Shown here piece after piece: positions 1 through 8,607 of a stretch of DNA of 64,000 nucleotides (within the stretch, counting starts at the first letter, position 1; each line of letters begins with the position of its first letter). Both the position numbers and the translations under genes were made by a program. Under the pieces are notes generated by a model that did not search any database, was not told where the DNA came from, and saw only the letters and a program-made list of their open reading frames with translations. Source of the DNA: a bacterium (GTDB lineage: Archaea; JAADDD01); assembly GCA_013154095.1 (NCBI GenBank), contig JAADDD010000004.1, positions 146,766 through 210,765 on the forward strand. Direction: 5' to 3'.

Positions 1-1
1 C

Positions 2-910
2 ACCATCCGTAAGTTCCGCGAGAAGCCATACACGCCAGCGCATCTCATCTTCTTTGGCACTTTTTCTGCAGAGCTCATGGCCTACATGTGGTTCTTGATC
101 GAGCACCAACGCACCTTTCTAGTAGCAGGTGGCACGGCTTCAGGAAAAACAACCACGCTCAACGCTCTTACTTTCTTTATTCCTCCTAACTCAAAGATAA
201 TTACTATCGAAGACACTCCTGAGATCCGCATACCACACGAAAACTGGATCGAGGCAGTTGCTCGTCCAGGTGTTCGTGTCGGCCAGTATGTTTACGGAGA
301 AGTGACAATGGAGGACTTGCTGAAGGATGCCTTGCGCCAGCGTCCAGATTACCTTATAGTAGGAGAGATTCGTGGCCGCGAGGCTAACGTGCTCTTCCAG
401 GCAGTGGCTACCGGACATGCTGGCGCAGGCACAATGCACGCTGACTCTATCGAGGCAGTGATTCATCGACTGCTCATCAGGCCAATTGAGCTGCCTCCAT
501 CACTGCTCGAGCACCTCGACTGTATAATAGTCCAGTCGCGCCTGCGCAGAGGAGAAAAATTCTTCAGGCGCGTGATGCAGGTAGCCGAGATAAAGGGTAT
601 AGATATTGAGCGCGAGTATCCTATTTACGATATAGTTTACCGCTGGGATCCTAAACAAGACAAAATTGTGCAGATAAAAAAGAGCTACTTGCTCTACGAA
701 AAGCTCGCTGAAATTTACGGCTACGAAGAGGAAGAAATCAAGGAAGAACTAGACAAGAAAATATATTTCCTCGAGTGGACGGTAAGGAAAAGAATATTCG
801 ACTACAAGGACTTCTACCACTATGTATGTAAATACTACACTGACAAGGAGAGGTTGCTGAAGGAAATAGGATACTATGAAAGCAGAGAAAGAGCTGCGGC
901 TAGAGTCTAG
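2..910 (+). CDS. Type IV pilus/Tad-type secretion ATPase (5' end outside window)
   Basis: Hexameric ATPase of the VirB11/TadA/ArlI superfamily that powers assembly of archaeal type IV pili or related filaments at the cytoplasmic membrane. The frame is open from base 2, and the stretch before the first ATG (position 77) reads as the typical family segment TIRKF...GTFSAEL, so the start lies upstream of the window. Visible motifs are Walker A GGTASGKTT, an Asp box with IEDTPE, the Walker B region VGEIRGREA and the His box HAGAGTMHADS. About 300 C-terminal residues are present of a family usually over 500. It overlaps the next gene by 35 bases, so the pilus genes form one operon. Whether it drives a pilus, an adhesin or DNA uptake cannot be told. 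Confidence 0.93.
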   Translation, partial: TIRKFREKPYTPAHLIFFGTFSAELMAYMWFLIEHQRTFLVAGGTASGKTTTLNALTFFIPPNSKIITIEDTPEIRIPHENWIEAVARPGVRVGQYVYGEVTMEDLLKDALRQRPDYLIVGEIRGREANVLFQAVATGHAGAGTMHADSIEAVIHRLLIRPIELPPSLLEHLDCIIVQSRLRRGEKFFRRVMQVAEIKGIDIEREYPIYDIVYRWDPKQDKIVQIKKSYLLYEKLAEIYGYEEEEIKEELDKKIYFLEWTVRKRIFDYKDFYHYVCKYYTDKERLLKEIGYYESRERAAARV

Positions 911-1820
911 GAGCTGGGAGGAGTTTTTCTACCGGCTAGTTGGTCGCAGGTTCGAGAAATTATTCGAGAAGAACAAAAAATTCAAAATAGCGTTGCGGGC
1001 TGCCTATATCCAGAAAACTCCTGGACAATACTTCGCTGAAGCGTTCAGCAAGGCAGTGCTGCTAGGAGTTGCACTCGGGGTTAACCTAGCCTTTCTTTTT
1101 TCTTTCCTGTATTATATTACTACAAAGAATGCCTACCTTGTGCCCCTGCTTTTTCTCACGCTTGCTGTTCCGTTCACTATTCTTGGCACACTGGCAATAC
1201 TAGTGCTTTATTACATAAACCCATTTTTGGCAGCTTCCTCTAGAAAGGAAAGGCTAAACAAAGAATATCCTTTTGTTATGCGCTATCTTGAAGCTCTTTC
1301 TGCTACAGGACTCCCTCCCGCTGCACTTTTTCAGATGCTTGCAGAATCTAAGGTTTATCCTGAGAGCGCAAAAGAGGCAAGAAGAATAACTGCTATGCTG
1401 AACTCTGGCTATGATATTATTACTGCACTGCTGCGCGCGGCAGAGTACTGCCCCTCGCCAATGTACCGCAGATTCTATATTTCCCTTGCCTCGACTATCC
1501 AGGCAGGTGGCAGCCTAGAAATGTTCTTCAAGCTAGAAGCTGAGCGCGCACAAAAACTCATCGAGCTTCGCTACAAAGACTTCGAGAATACTCTTGCTCT
1601 AGTAGTGCAGATGCTGATAATGGTTGTGATAGTCTTTCCCTTGCTTACTTTTTCTGTTATGCTACCGATAAAAATGTTCCAGAATGTTCCTGCTGTGCAG
1701 CAGTTCCTTAAACTATCGCTACCGATTGACCCAGGAATGCTGATTCTTTTCATGAGCTATGTGCTCACTCCAATGATGATTGCACTGTTTGTGGTGCTTA
1801 TACGTTCCAGTGCACCATGA
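876..1820 (+). CDS. TadC/T2SSF-like pilus platform membrane protein 1
   Basis: Integral membrane platform protein (type II secretion F / TadC family, 314 aa) that couples the ATPase to pilin assembly. It has a basic N-terminal cytoplasmic region, hydrophobic pairs near residues 55-115, the cytoplasmic helical T2SSF domain containing YPFVMRYLEALSATGLPP, and further membrane segments near 240-310. It overlaps both neighbours (35 bases with the ATPase, ATGA with the next gene), indicating translational coupling. Archaeal pilus loci often have one ATPase with a two-part or duplicated TadC, as here. Confidence 0.85.
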   Translation: MKAEKELRLESRSWEEFFYRLVGRRFEKLFEKNKKFKIALRAAYIQKTPGQYFAEAFSKAVLLGVALGVNLAFLFSFLYYITTKNAYLVPLLFLTLAVPFTILGTLAILVLYYINPFLAASSRKERLNKEYPFVMRYLEALSATGLPPAALFQMLAESKVYPESAKEARRITAMLNSGYDIITALLRAAEYCPSPMYRRFYISLASTIQAGGSLEMFFKLEAERAQKLIELRYKDFENTLALVVQMLIMVVIVFPLLTFSVMLPIKMFQNVPAVQQFLKLSLPIDPGMLILFMSYVLTPMMIALFVVLIRSSAP

Positions 1821-2764
1821 GATGCATGGCAGAAAAAGGCTATGCAAGATTAACGCTGCTTTCCGCGATTCCGCTAAAAAAGAGAATAGTAGTTGCAGCA
1901 ATCATTACTGCTGCAGCTGCTGGCATTCTTTTTTATCATTTCTTCACGGCCAAACTAAATTACATAGATAAGGTCAAAATAATTACTATATTTCTTTATG
2001 TACTTGCAGGTAGCATACTTTTTGTTGTGCTGCCTGAAGCTGTCGAGGAGGCGAAAAGAGAACGGATAGAAAAGATATTTCCTGACTACCTTCGCGACCT
2101 AGTGAAGGCGCTGCGCACAGGCTATCCAATGGCTCTTGCACTAGACTACGTAGTCAAGACAAACGACTACGGCGACTTTCAGCCGTACGCAAAAAAGCTA
2201 GCAGTGAGAGTTTCTTGGGGAAAGAAGTTCGAGGAAGAGATACTCGAGATTGCCAGAAGAATAAAAAGCAAAATAATTTACCTCTGCGCAGAAATAATTT
2301 CTAGCGCAGCCCGCGCAGGAGGAAAACTTGTAGAGATCCTTAGCGCTGTCAGCGACCTAGTCTCTACGGTAACTGAACTAGAGATGCGCCGTAGAGTAAC
2401 GCTTAAGTCGCACACGTACATAGTTCTAGTAGTTTTCGGAGCCTACCTTGCAGCAATTTATATTATTCTCTACACTTTTATTCCATCTTTTGTGAAGGCC
2501 TACGCCAACTATTACATTATCCTTATTTATTTAGCAGTGATAGGTCAGGCCATCTGGTCAGGCTTTCTTGCTGGACAAATAGAAAGGCTGTCACTGCTAG
2601 CCTCACTGAAATGGGTGGCCATTTTCTTGCTGATAGTTGCCAGCGCCTATGGTCTACTAGTAGTGCTTAAGCCACCTATCTCGCCTAAAGCTATTCAGAA
2701 AGCTAAGCAGCAGCTGCAGAAGTTCGAGCAGACGGCAAACTTTACTAATTTTACGCTGCTCTGA
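1817..2764 (+). CDS. TadC-like pilus platform membrane protein 2
   Basis: Second platform-type protein (315 aa) in the operon. It shows two N-terminal membrane helices, a cytoplasmic block with the T2SSF-like PDYLRDLVKALRTGYPMALAL motif region, then about four C-terminal helices and a short tail carrying sequons (NFTNFT). It starts in an ATGA overlap with the first TadC-like gene and probably pairs with it as the two halves of the platform. Family assignment rests on the motif pattern and operon position. Confidence 0.78.
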   Translation: MRCMAEKGYARLTLLSAIPLKKRIVVAAIITAAAAGILFYHFFTAKLNYIDKVKIITIFLYVLAGSILFVVLPEAVEEAKRERIEKIFPDYLRDLVKALRTGYPMALALDYVVKTNDYGDFQPYAKKLAVRVSWGKKFEEEILEIARRIKSKIIYLCAEIISSAARAGGKLVEILSAVSDLVSTVTELEMRRRVTLKSHTYIVLVVFGAYLAAIYIILYTFIPSFVKAYANYYIILIYLAVIGQAIWSGFLAGQIERLSLLASLKWVAIFLLIVASAYGLLVVLKPPISPKAIQKAKQQLQKFEQTANFTNFTLL

Positions 2765-2769
2765 GCGCC

Positions 2770-3795
2770 ATGAACATCGTTAGCCTTGCTTTCTTTTTGC
2801 TCATTTTTGCCATGTTCATCACGTTCATTACTTATATTCTGCATAGACTGATTCTGCTATACTATCCGCAGACAACTTATGCTGCTGGCTTCCGCTCTGG
2901 CCTGTATCCGCTTCTTCGACGAACGTTTTACTTGCTGCTGCCAAAAAACTACACTTGCAAAGTAGTTGCCGGACCTGCACCAAAGATACCTTGGTGCAAG
3001 TATTCTGTTCTGGCAGATATTTGCATCATAAACACAAAATCTGGTAGCATCCCTGCAGCCAACTGCACTGTGCTGCTGTACAACTTGGATCCAGCAACTC
3101 TCAGCCTGTTAAGAGAAGAACATATAGAACTGGCAAACATTTCCGGTGTATTGTTTGCTGTTGTTAACCATCACCTAGTACTCGTGGCAAACTTTTCTGC
3201 TCTTCCTCTGCGCACACTCCACCACTTGATCAACGATTTTTACTTTGCTACTTATGCTATAAGTATTTACCAGTACTATTATTTTCTGCAGCATTCAGAA
3301 AACATTGGCAAAAGGCTGTACCTTGCTGCCGAAATGGTGCTTGGCGCAGCTCCATGCTTGAAATACATTGATGCGCGCAAAGGCCTGCAAGTAAAAATTG
3401 TTTTCTCTAACTTTTCCTGCAACTCTAGTTATGTGCAGCAAGTTCTGGTAGGTGCTACTAAATATATTAAACAGCTGGAAAATTTTGACAAAGATACATA
3501 CATTTACGACTATCTCTTTCCTTTACCAGGAGAAGAGTACAACTTGCCGCTACTTCTCCAGAGTTATTTTTACCAGAAATTTTCGTCCTGTGCTGCAATA
3601 GAAAATGTCGAGCTAAACTACTCTTTTGCTGCAGTGGGCAACTGCAGACAAGCTTGCTGGCACTGCTACTTCGCTGCGCGAGTACCGGGAGCTCCTGTAC
3701 TAGTAACTTATAGCCAGACAGTAAAAGCAGGCAAGCTGGTCCTGGAAGCTAATTATACACTGCCAGTAATATATTATACTGTGGCTGTATGCTAG
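2770..3795 (+). CDS. Membrane-anchored exported protein of the pilus operon
   Basis: Unrecognised 341-residue protein. It has one strong N-terminal membrane helix (about residues 5-30), then a long, mostly extracytoplasmic domain with at least ten cysteines and several N-x-S/T sequons, consistent with a disulfide-bonded, possibly glycosylated surface domain. It begins five bases after the second TadC-like gene and overlaps the next gene by seven bases, so it is co-transcribed with the pilus machinery. A minor pilin-like or pilus-associated role is inferred from position only. Confidence 0.7.
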   Translation: MNIVSLAFFLLIFAMFITFITYILHRLILLYYPQTTYAAGFRSGLYPLLRRTFYLLLPKNYTCKVVAGPAPKIPWCKYSVLADICIINTKSGSIPAANCTVLLYNLDPATLSLLREEHIELANISGVLFAVVNHHLVLVANFSALPLRTLHHLINDFYFATYAISIYQYYYFLQHSENIGKRLYLAAEMVLGAAPCLKYIDARKGLQVKIVFSNFSCNSSYVQQVLVGATKYIKQLENFDKDTYIYDYLFPLPGEEYNLPLLLQSYFYQKFSSCAAIENVELNYSFAAVGNCRQACWHCYFAARVPGAPVLVTYSQTVKAGKLVLEANYTLPVIYYTVAVC

Positions 3796-4127
3796 AGTAC
3801 ATCGACCTCGCACTCTCGCTCGTGCTTGTTTTCAGCCTGCTGTACTTCGTGTTTTCGCAGTACAAACTTCTCGGTAATTTTCCTGTGCTGCAGCTCTACC
3901 AGAACTACCAGGCAGTCAACGAAGTTTACCACATTTTCCAGACACACGTAGTCCAGCAATTTTCGCCGAGCTCCAAGTTCAGCATTATATTCTACAACAA
4001 CGGCAGCCTTTTCTCGCTTATTCCTAGCATTACCCAAGGAGGAAAGAACTGCTTTAACGTTACTCTTATCACCAAAAATTCACGAGGAGTTGCTCCAGGC
4101 AACCTAACGGTAGAAATATGCTACTAA
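3789..4127 (+). CDS. Small membrane-anchored protein, possible minor pilin
   Basis: 112-residue protein with a short acidic N-terminus, a membrane helix at about residues 7-25 (LALSLVLVFSLLYFVF) and a soluble domain with two cysteines and an N-x-T sequon. Size, N-terminal helix and operon position resemble minor pilins, but no clear class III cleavage motif is visible. It overlaps the genes on both sides by 7-10 bases. Confidence 0.65.
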   Translation: MLEYIDLALSLVLVFSLLYFVFSQYKLLGNFPVLQLYQNYQAVNEVYHIFQTHVVQQFSPSSKFSIIFYNNGSLFSLIPSITQGGKNCFNVTLITKNSRGVAPGNLTVEICY

Positions 4128-4672
4128 GAGGCCAAACATTTTTGATGCTCACACTTGTAGTGCTAGTGTTTGCTCTAGTTCTTACTTATTTTTATTATAA
4201 TTATGTTGGCGAATACAAGCAAATAAAAGATGTGCTGCAGCTAGGAGGAGCAACAAAGCTAGATCCTAGAGTTTTCCTTGGCCTGAAAGTGCTGCAGCTC
4301 TCGGTGCTTAACCTGCAGTACTGGTGCTACTCGCACTACTACATTTACAGACAGTGTCCAAACATTTCTTCGCCTGTTTGCTCTACCTATCCTAAATACT
4401 GTTTATTTGTACCTACTGCTAGAGGAACGCTGCCTACTACTGGTTTCTACGGTGCGCTTGCTAGCTACTTTCGCCGTTTTTACGCAGAAACAGGCTGCAG
4501 AATAGCTTACTTTAGCGTGCAGGCGCTAGGCACTAGTGATCCTTTTTATGCGGTACATTACATTATTTCCGTGCAGTGCTACAACGGAGAGCAGTTCCTG
4601 CTAGATTTTGTTGGTGTGATCGACAATGAAACAGGAGAAGTCTACGCGCTGCCTGGATCATTTAAAGTTTGA
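4118..4672 (+). CDS. Pilin-like protein with class III signal peptide
   Basis: 184-residue protein starting LLRGQTFLMLTLVVLVF. The R-G followed by Q and an uninterrupted hydrophobic stretch is the class III (prepilin peptidase, PibD-type) signal, so the protein is probably processed before Gln and assembled into, or at the tip of, the filament made by the upstream ATPase and TadC-like genes. The remainder is a soluble domain with seven cysteines. It overlaps the preceding gene by 10 bases and is the last clear pilus gene here. Confidence 0.72.
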   Translation: MLLRGQTFLMLTLVVLVFALVLTYFYYNYVGEYKQIKDVLQLGGATKLDPRVFLGLKVLQLSVLNLQYWCYSHYYIYRQCPNISSPVCSTYPKYCLFVPTARGTLPTTGFYGALASYFRRFYAETGCRIAYFSVQALGTSDPFYAVHYIISVQCYNGEQFLLDFVGVIDNETGEVYALPGSFKV

Positions 4673-5210
4673 TCCTATTTTCCTTGAGGAAGTCCTTGCT
4701 GGCAGGAAGCTCTCAACTGTGAGGCTCGGAAAGGCAAAGTATATTCCCGGCAGCGAGGTATACCTTGTCTGCCGTAATTTAGTATACGGGGTGCTGGTAA
4801 TAGAAGGAGTAGAAGAAAAAAAGGTAGGAGAGCTGAAAGAGCAGGACGCTGTGCGCGACGGGTTCAAGAACCTAGAAGAGCTGCTCAAGTTCCTTTTCAT
4901 GCTGTATCCCAATCTCGACCTTGACTCTACGGTAAGCATTATTAAATTCAAGCTAAAGAAACGGTACAGCGAGCCAGTGCCCCTTTTTTATGCTAGGCTA
5001 TATGGCCAGAAGGACACGCGCGAGGCAGCACAAGAAATTCTCGCAAGCGGAGTAAGGCTAAAAGAGTACGACAAGAAAATTCTCGAGACAGTTGCAAGAC
5101 AAGGTATCTATACAGCAAAGCGTAAGTTCGGTACAGACTTTTCCACAATTCATGGCATAATCAAAAAATACTGGCAGCGCATTAAAGGAACATGCTCGAA
5201 GAAACTATAA
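4626..5210 (+). CDS. ASCH-domain protein
   Basis: About 194 residues. Residues 12-110 match the ASCH/PUA-like fold pattern seen in small archaeal proteins (LKFDPIFLEEVLAGRKLSTVRLGK, then a YIPGSEVYLV strand), thought to bind RNA or modified nucleotides. The C-terminal 70 residues are helical and basic and could be a helix-turn-helix. The only in-frame ATG lies 47 bases inside the preceding gene. The conserved domain begins about residue 12, so a rarer start nearer position 4660 is possible. The real substrate is unknown. Confidence 0.7.
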   Translation: MKQEKSTRCLDHLKFDPIFLEEVLAGRKLSTVRLGKAKYIPGSEVYLVCRNLVYGVLVIEGVEEKKVGELKEQDAVRDGFKNLEELLKFLFMLYPNLDLDSTVSIIKFKLKKRYSEPVPLFYARLYGQKDTREAAQEILASGVRLKEYDKKILETVARQGIYTAKRKFGTDFSTIHGIIKKYWQRIKGTCSKKL

Positions 5211-5377
5211 AGAAGCTAAAAGAAAACTACCAGCACATCGATTCTTTGCTGGTAACTGCAGGAGTCTACTTGCAGCAGGCAGAAAAGGAGCTAGCAGAGC
5301 TGCAAGAACAGTTCATTATCCGCTATTCTGATGATCCTTTTGCTAGGCTAAAAATACTGGCAAAAAAGCTACGGTGA
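5192..5377 (+). CDS. Small coiled-coil protein, unknown
   Basis: 61 residues, almost entirely helical and charged with heptad-like leucines (LQQAEKELAELQEQ). It overlaps the ASCH gene by 19 bases and is followed after 7 bases by the PIN-like gene, so it sits inside an operon. No family recognised. An adaptor or small partner for the neighbouring PIN-like protein is conceivable but unproven. Confidence 0.5.
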   Translation: MLEETIKKLKENYQHIDSLLVTAGVYLQQAEKELAELQEQFIIRYSDDPFARLKILAKKLR

Positions 5378-5384
5378 GTGAACA

Positions 5385-5786
5385 TTGCGCGTCCTTATCG
5401 ACGAAACAATTCTGCACTCAGCTCTCTTTGACAAAGACTACTACTGCGAGAAAATAATGGTAGCAGGAAAAGAGGGAAAGCTAGAGCTGTACCTTTCTTC
5501 TTATTCTTTGGCTGTGTTTGCCCAGCAGCTGCCTCCAAAATCTAGCTACTCGCTGGAATTTTTTGAGCTACTAGTAAATTACCCTAATTTAACTATTCTT
5601 GATATAGACGCAAAAACAATGGTAAATGCATGCAAGAAAAGCATCGCTGCAGGAAGAGCACTTTCATACACAGTTAACGTAGAGCTACTGCGCACCTATT
5701 CCTTTAATTTCTATGTTACACAAGTAGCGAAATACAACGATGAGCGTGTTATTTCTCCGAAGTCCTTCGTCGTCTCCTACCTCTAG
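5385..5786 (+). CDS. PIN-like domain protein
   Basis: 133 residues starting from a TTG codon after a GGTGAG ribosome-binding stretch. The N-terminus VLIDETIL and the C-terminal VISPKSF resemble the first strand (with its metal-binding Asp) and the last strand of PIN-domain ribonucleases. The later acidic residues are only partly recognisable (LDIDAKTM, YNDERV), so the nuclease may be degenerate. The last 38 bases overlap the convergent DUF655 gene. No antitoxin-type partner is evident unless the preceding 61-residue coiled coil plays that part. Confidence 0.55.
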   Translation: MRVLIDETILHSALFDKDYYCEKIMVAGKEGKLELYLSSYSLAVFAQQLPPKSSYSLEFFELLVNYPNLTILDIDAKTMVNACKKSIAAGRALSYTVNVELLRTYSFNFYVTQVAKYNDERVISPKSFVVSYL

Positions 5787-6360
5787 CTGCCTGAGGCTTG
5801 ACGAAAAGGTAGTGCTTGTCCTTGCCCATTAGTTCAATTATAATTCTCTTTGCCAGCGCATCAGCAACGTTTTTTATTCCTGTGCGCTTTTCGATGTCCT
5901 CAAAGCTCTTGAAGGGCTCTTTTTCTCTCTCTTCAAGAATTCTTTGCATCAATCTTTTACCAATTCCAGGTATTAGTTCTAGTTCATGTCTTCTAGGCGT
6001 AATTGGCTTTGCTTTGTTGAAAAATTCCACAAATTCCTGTTCCCTCTGCTTTATTATTTCTTTTATTGCATACTCTAGTTCTGCCTTTGCGCTCTCAGAA
6101 ATGTCCGAGAGTCTGAGTCTTCGACGGATAAAGCGCACCTTGTCGCGCTTTCCTGGACCAATGTACAGCCTGTCCTGTATTGCAACAAACTCGCCTTCTC
6201 TTAGCACTACTTCAAGGATGCTGAAGGTTTTTTCTCCTACAACAATCGCTATAGGCTCGCCGTTGCTGGTAATTCCAGGAGCAATATAGTCTATAACTAT
6301 ACCGTATTCGTCCTTCACCTCTTTTTGCCGCTCCTGCTTCTCTACAGGCTCTTCTGGCAT
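5749..6360 (-). CDS. DUF655 protein with helix-hairpin-helix
   Basis: 203 residues. An N-terminal beta domain (YGIVIDYIAPG..., VGEKTFSILEVV) and a central helix-hairpin-helix (LELIPGIGKRLMQRILEER) define the archaeal DUF655 family, a presumed nucleic-acid-binding protein. The C-terminus is a basic tail (RGRRRRR). The L21e-Rpo4-DUF655 order is a well known archaeal cluster, often followed by the KsgA/Dim1 methylase, which is not here. It starts 5 bases after rpo4. Function unproven. Confidence 0.88.
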   Translation of the reverse strand: MPEEPVEKQERQKEVKDEYGIVIDYIAPGITSNGEPIAIVVGEKTFSILEVVLREGEFVAIQDRLYIGPGKRDKVRFIRRRLRLSDISESAKAELEYAIKEIIKQREQEFVEFFNKAKPITPRRHELELIPGIGKRLMQRILEEREKEPFKSFEDIEKRTGIKNVADALAKRIIIELMGKDKHYLFVKPQAARGRRRRRTSEK

Positions 6361-6365
6361 AGTTC

Positions 6366-6704
6366 TCAGCTCCTGTATTTACTCAAAATTTCGAGAATTT
6401 TCTTTGCCTCTTCTTCAGTAAATTCTATGGCTTCTTCTTTTGTTATCTGATAGAGCTGTTCGTACTTTTCTGGCAAAATGTCAATTATTTTTACAATAAT
6501 TTTTTCTGGAGCTCTTGGAACTGCTTGCTTGAGCTCTTGCTTGAGCTGCTCTGCTTGTTCCTTGCTCAGCACAGCAAACACTTCGCAGTACTTTTGCGTA
6601 AGAGCCTGCTCGAGAATTTTTGGCTCGCCGCGCTCTTTAATGTATTGATCTACCAGTTCCTTTACCTCGTGCACACTAATGTACTTTTCAGAAAGCTTCT
6701 TCAT
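6366..6704 (-). CDS. rpo4: DNA-directed RNA polymerase subunit Rpo4 (subunit F)
   Basis: 112-residue Rpb4 homologue. With Rpo7 it forms the stalk of archaeal RNA polymerase, which aids promoter opening and transcript binding. Helical throughout, with the family layout: an N-terminal 'sxxEVKELV' tip, then an HRDC-like C-terminal half (ITKEEAIEFTEEEAKKILEIL). Placement between L21e and DUF655 is the conserved archaeal order and supports the call. Spaced 19 bases from L21e. Confidence 0.9.
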   Translation of the reverse strand: MKKLSEKYISVHEVKELVDQYIKERGEPKILEQALTQKYCEVFAVLSKEQAEQLKQELKQAVPRAPEKIIVKIIDILPEKYEQLYQITKEEAIEFTEEEAKKILEILSKYRS

Positions 6705-6723
6705 GCCTACCAGCGCAGAAAAC

Positions 6724-7017
6724 TTATGCTGGCCAGAGATGTATAGGATGAGAAATGATTATTTTTGGCTTTTTTCCGTCATATACTTTTACTAAATAGC
6801 ACCTTCCTCTCTTTCCCACAACTTCTCCGACTTTTCCGTAGAACTTAGGGTGCGGCATAGCAACGTGCACGCTTGGCACAATTTTTATTACCACTTTTTG
6901 TCCCACACTAAACTCCTTGAGCCACCAGGTTACAGGCACCTTACCGCGCATTCTTGGATGGAGAGAGAGCTTGTCGCGTGTTTTGTGGCGAGGACCGTAG
7001 GACTTCGAGCCAGTCAT
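6724..7017 (-). CDS. rpl21e: Ribosomal protein L21e
   Basis: 97-residue large-subunit protein. It shows the family N-terminus SKSYGPRHKTRDKL, the block VGQKVVIKIVPSVHVAMPHPKFYGKVG and the ending SHPIHLWPA, all typical of L21e. It is the first gene of the minus-strand L21e-Rpo4-DUF655 operon. An AT-rich TATA-like stretch lies at about 7037-7046, between it and the divergent membrane protein gene. Confidence 0.95.
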   Translation of the reverse strand: MTGSKSYGPRHKTRDKLSLHPRMRGKVPVTWWLKEFSVGQKVVIKIVPSVHVAMPHPKFYGKVGEVVGKRGRCYLVKVYDGKKPKIIISHPIHLWPA

Positions 7018-7065
7018 ATTACCAAGTAAGGCAAGGTTATTATTTAAAAATGCTTAGATTGCGAC

Positions 7066-8607
7066 ATGGCCTACTCTTCCAAGTACAGTGCCGCTTACCT
7101 TGCAGCGCTAGTTTCTCTCTGTACTGCAGCCATTGCTGCACTATTAGCGCAGGTTACCTGCTTCCAGCAGCTCAGGTTTTTCGAGCAAACAGGACTAAGG
7201 CTAGAGCTTCCAGCATTTTGTAAAATACTTGCAGCTCTAGGTTTTGCTGGTGCCTATATCCTATTCTCGTGGAAAAGAAGAAAAAGAATAGAAGAAGCGC
7301 TGCTTGCAGCTATACTTTCTGTGCTTATTTTTTATGCTTTTCGTTTTTCGCTAAACTCTCCAGTTTTTCTTGCAGTGCTAGTATTTTTGCTAGTTATGCT
7401 TGTTAGTAATTGCATATATGCAATTCTTGGTGCACTAGCAGTGCTTGTTTTTCTTTGCTGGAAACTTGCGCTGGTTTTCTGGCCGCTGCTTTGTCTTGCC
7501 TACAAACAGAGAGCTTCGCCTAGAGCAAAAAGGTTGTTGCCTCTAGCTGCAGCATTGTTTGCTGCTGGCAGTGCCTGGAAGCTGCCCTTGCCTATTAATA
7601 TAACGGTGCCGCTGCTAGCAGCACTCTTTGCTGTGCTCGCACTTGCAGCAGCTACAAGAATCCTCGCAGTAGCATATATTGCCTTGCTAGCAGTGCTCGC
7701 TTCCTTGGCCCGGCCTGCTTGCAGCTTACCAATTTCTTATCTAATTATAATATGTATTTTGATAATATCATATATTATATATTTAATAGATGCTTGCAAG
7801 CAGAAAACTCTGAGCGCTCTGCCGGCATTTTTCTTGCTTGCAGAACTAGCGCTGCTAGCAATTAGTCCAGCAGCTGCTGTTCTGCTAATTCCTGCACTCT
7901 GCAGCAACCTTTCAGCAGACCGTAGACTGCTCTTTTTCCAGCTTCTTCTGCTTTTTGGCTCCTCTCTCTCACTTTACTTGTTGGCTAGACTAACGGGCCC
8001 CGCAATAATTTACAGGCAGCTGCTCTTTTCCGCTAGTCTGCCAAAAAATATTACACAAATTTATGCAAGCAGAAAAACTTGCTGGCTCTTCCGCTTCTTC
8101 TTCCCCAAACTCCGCTGTATATCTGTTAGTTTGCAGCACTTGCCTGCACATGGATTACTGCTGGTAGACTTTGCTGACATCAACGTTTCTGTCCTTGCAT
8201 TCTATTATCCAGTGCTGAGAAGAGGCTACCTGCTGTACTTTTATTCGCCTGCTACAGGCAGCATGCTAGTCTACGATGAGCGCTACCAGGAACTGTACTA
8301 CCCTAGCCTAGCTGGTAGGCTGCCTGTAGCCTGCTTCTACTACAACGGCAGTAAGGTCATCAGCTCTCCTAGCGCCACCTGCTATGTGCTAGTTCCAGGA
8401 GCAATCCTGGAGGTGCCTGCGGCAGCACTCAATAATCGACTTTTCCTTGCCTTGCTCGGCGTTCCAAGTGCTGGAATGCGGCCAGTCTACGTGCACTTTC
8501 CCAACTTCTATCTCCTAGCACTGAACAGAAGCAGCCTGTACAACTGGTATGTAATCGTTAGTCTTGCAAAACCTGCTGCAAGAACTCTTCCAGTTTTCGC
8601 GGGCTAA
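7066..8607 (+). CDS. Large multi-spanning membrane protein, unknown
   Basis: 513 residues, extremely rich in Ala and Leu. Roughly the first 315 residues hold about ten membrane helices. The rest is a soluble, tyrosine-rich, probably extracellular domain with cysteines and sequons (FYYNGS, LALNRS). A polytopic N-half with a C-terminal exodomain resembles the architecture of GT-C glycosyltransferases, but I see no DxD-type motif, so this is only a suggestion. The final 50 bases overlap the convergent DUF54 gene. Confidence 0.6.
   Translation: MAYSSKYSAAYLAALVSLCTAAIAALLAQVTCFQQLRFFEQTGLRLELPAFCKILAALGFAGAYILFSWKRRKRIEEALLAAILSVLIFYAFRFSLNSPVFLAVLVFLLVMLVSNCIYAILGALAVLVFLCWKLALVFWPLLCLAYKQRASPRAKRLLPLAAALFAAGSAWKLPLPINITVPLLAALFAVLALAAATRILAVAYIALLAVLASLARPACSLPISYLIIICILIISYIIYLIDACKQKTLSALPAFFLLAELALLAISPAAAVLLIPALCSNLSADRRLLFFQLLLLFGSSLSLYLLARLTGPAIIYRQLLFSASLPKNITQIYASRKTCWLFRFFFPKLRCISVSLQHLPAHGLLLVDFADINVSVLAFYYPVLRRGYLLYFYSPATGSMLVYDERYQELYYPSLAGRLPVACFYYNGSKVISSPSATCYVLVPGAILEVPAAALNNRLFLALLGVPSAGMRPVYVHFPNFYLLALNRSSLYNWYVIVSLAKPAARTLPVFAG

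Noticed and set aside
5385..5786. PIN-like gene with the preceding 61-residue coiled coil as a toxin-antitoxin pair
   Set aside because: The small partner lacks a DNA-binding or known antitoxin motif and both genes are joined to the ASCH operon; PIN acidic residues are incomplete.
7066..8607. Polytopic protein as a second oligosaccharyltransferase or GT-C mannosyltransferase
   Set aside because: No WWDYG-type or DxD/ExD loop motif visible; kept as unknown.
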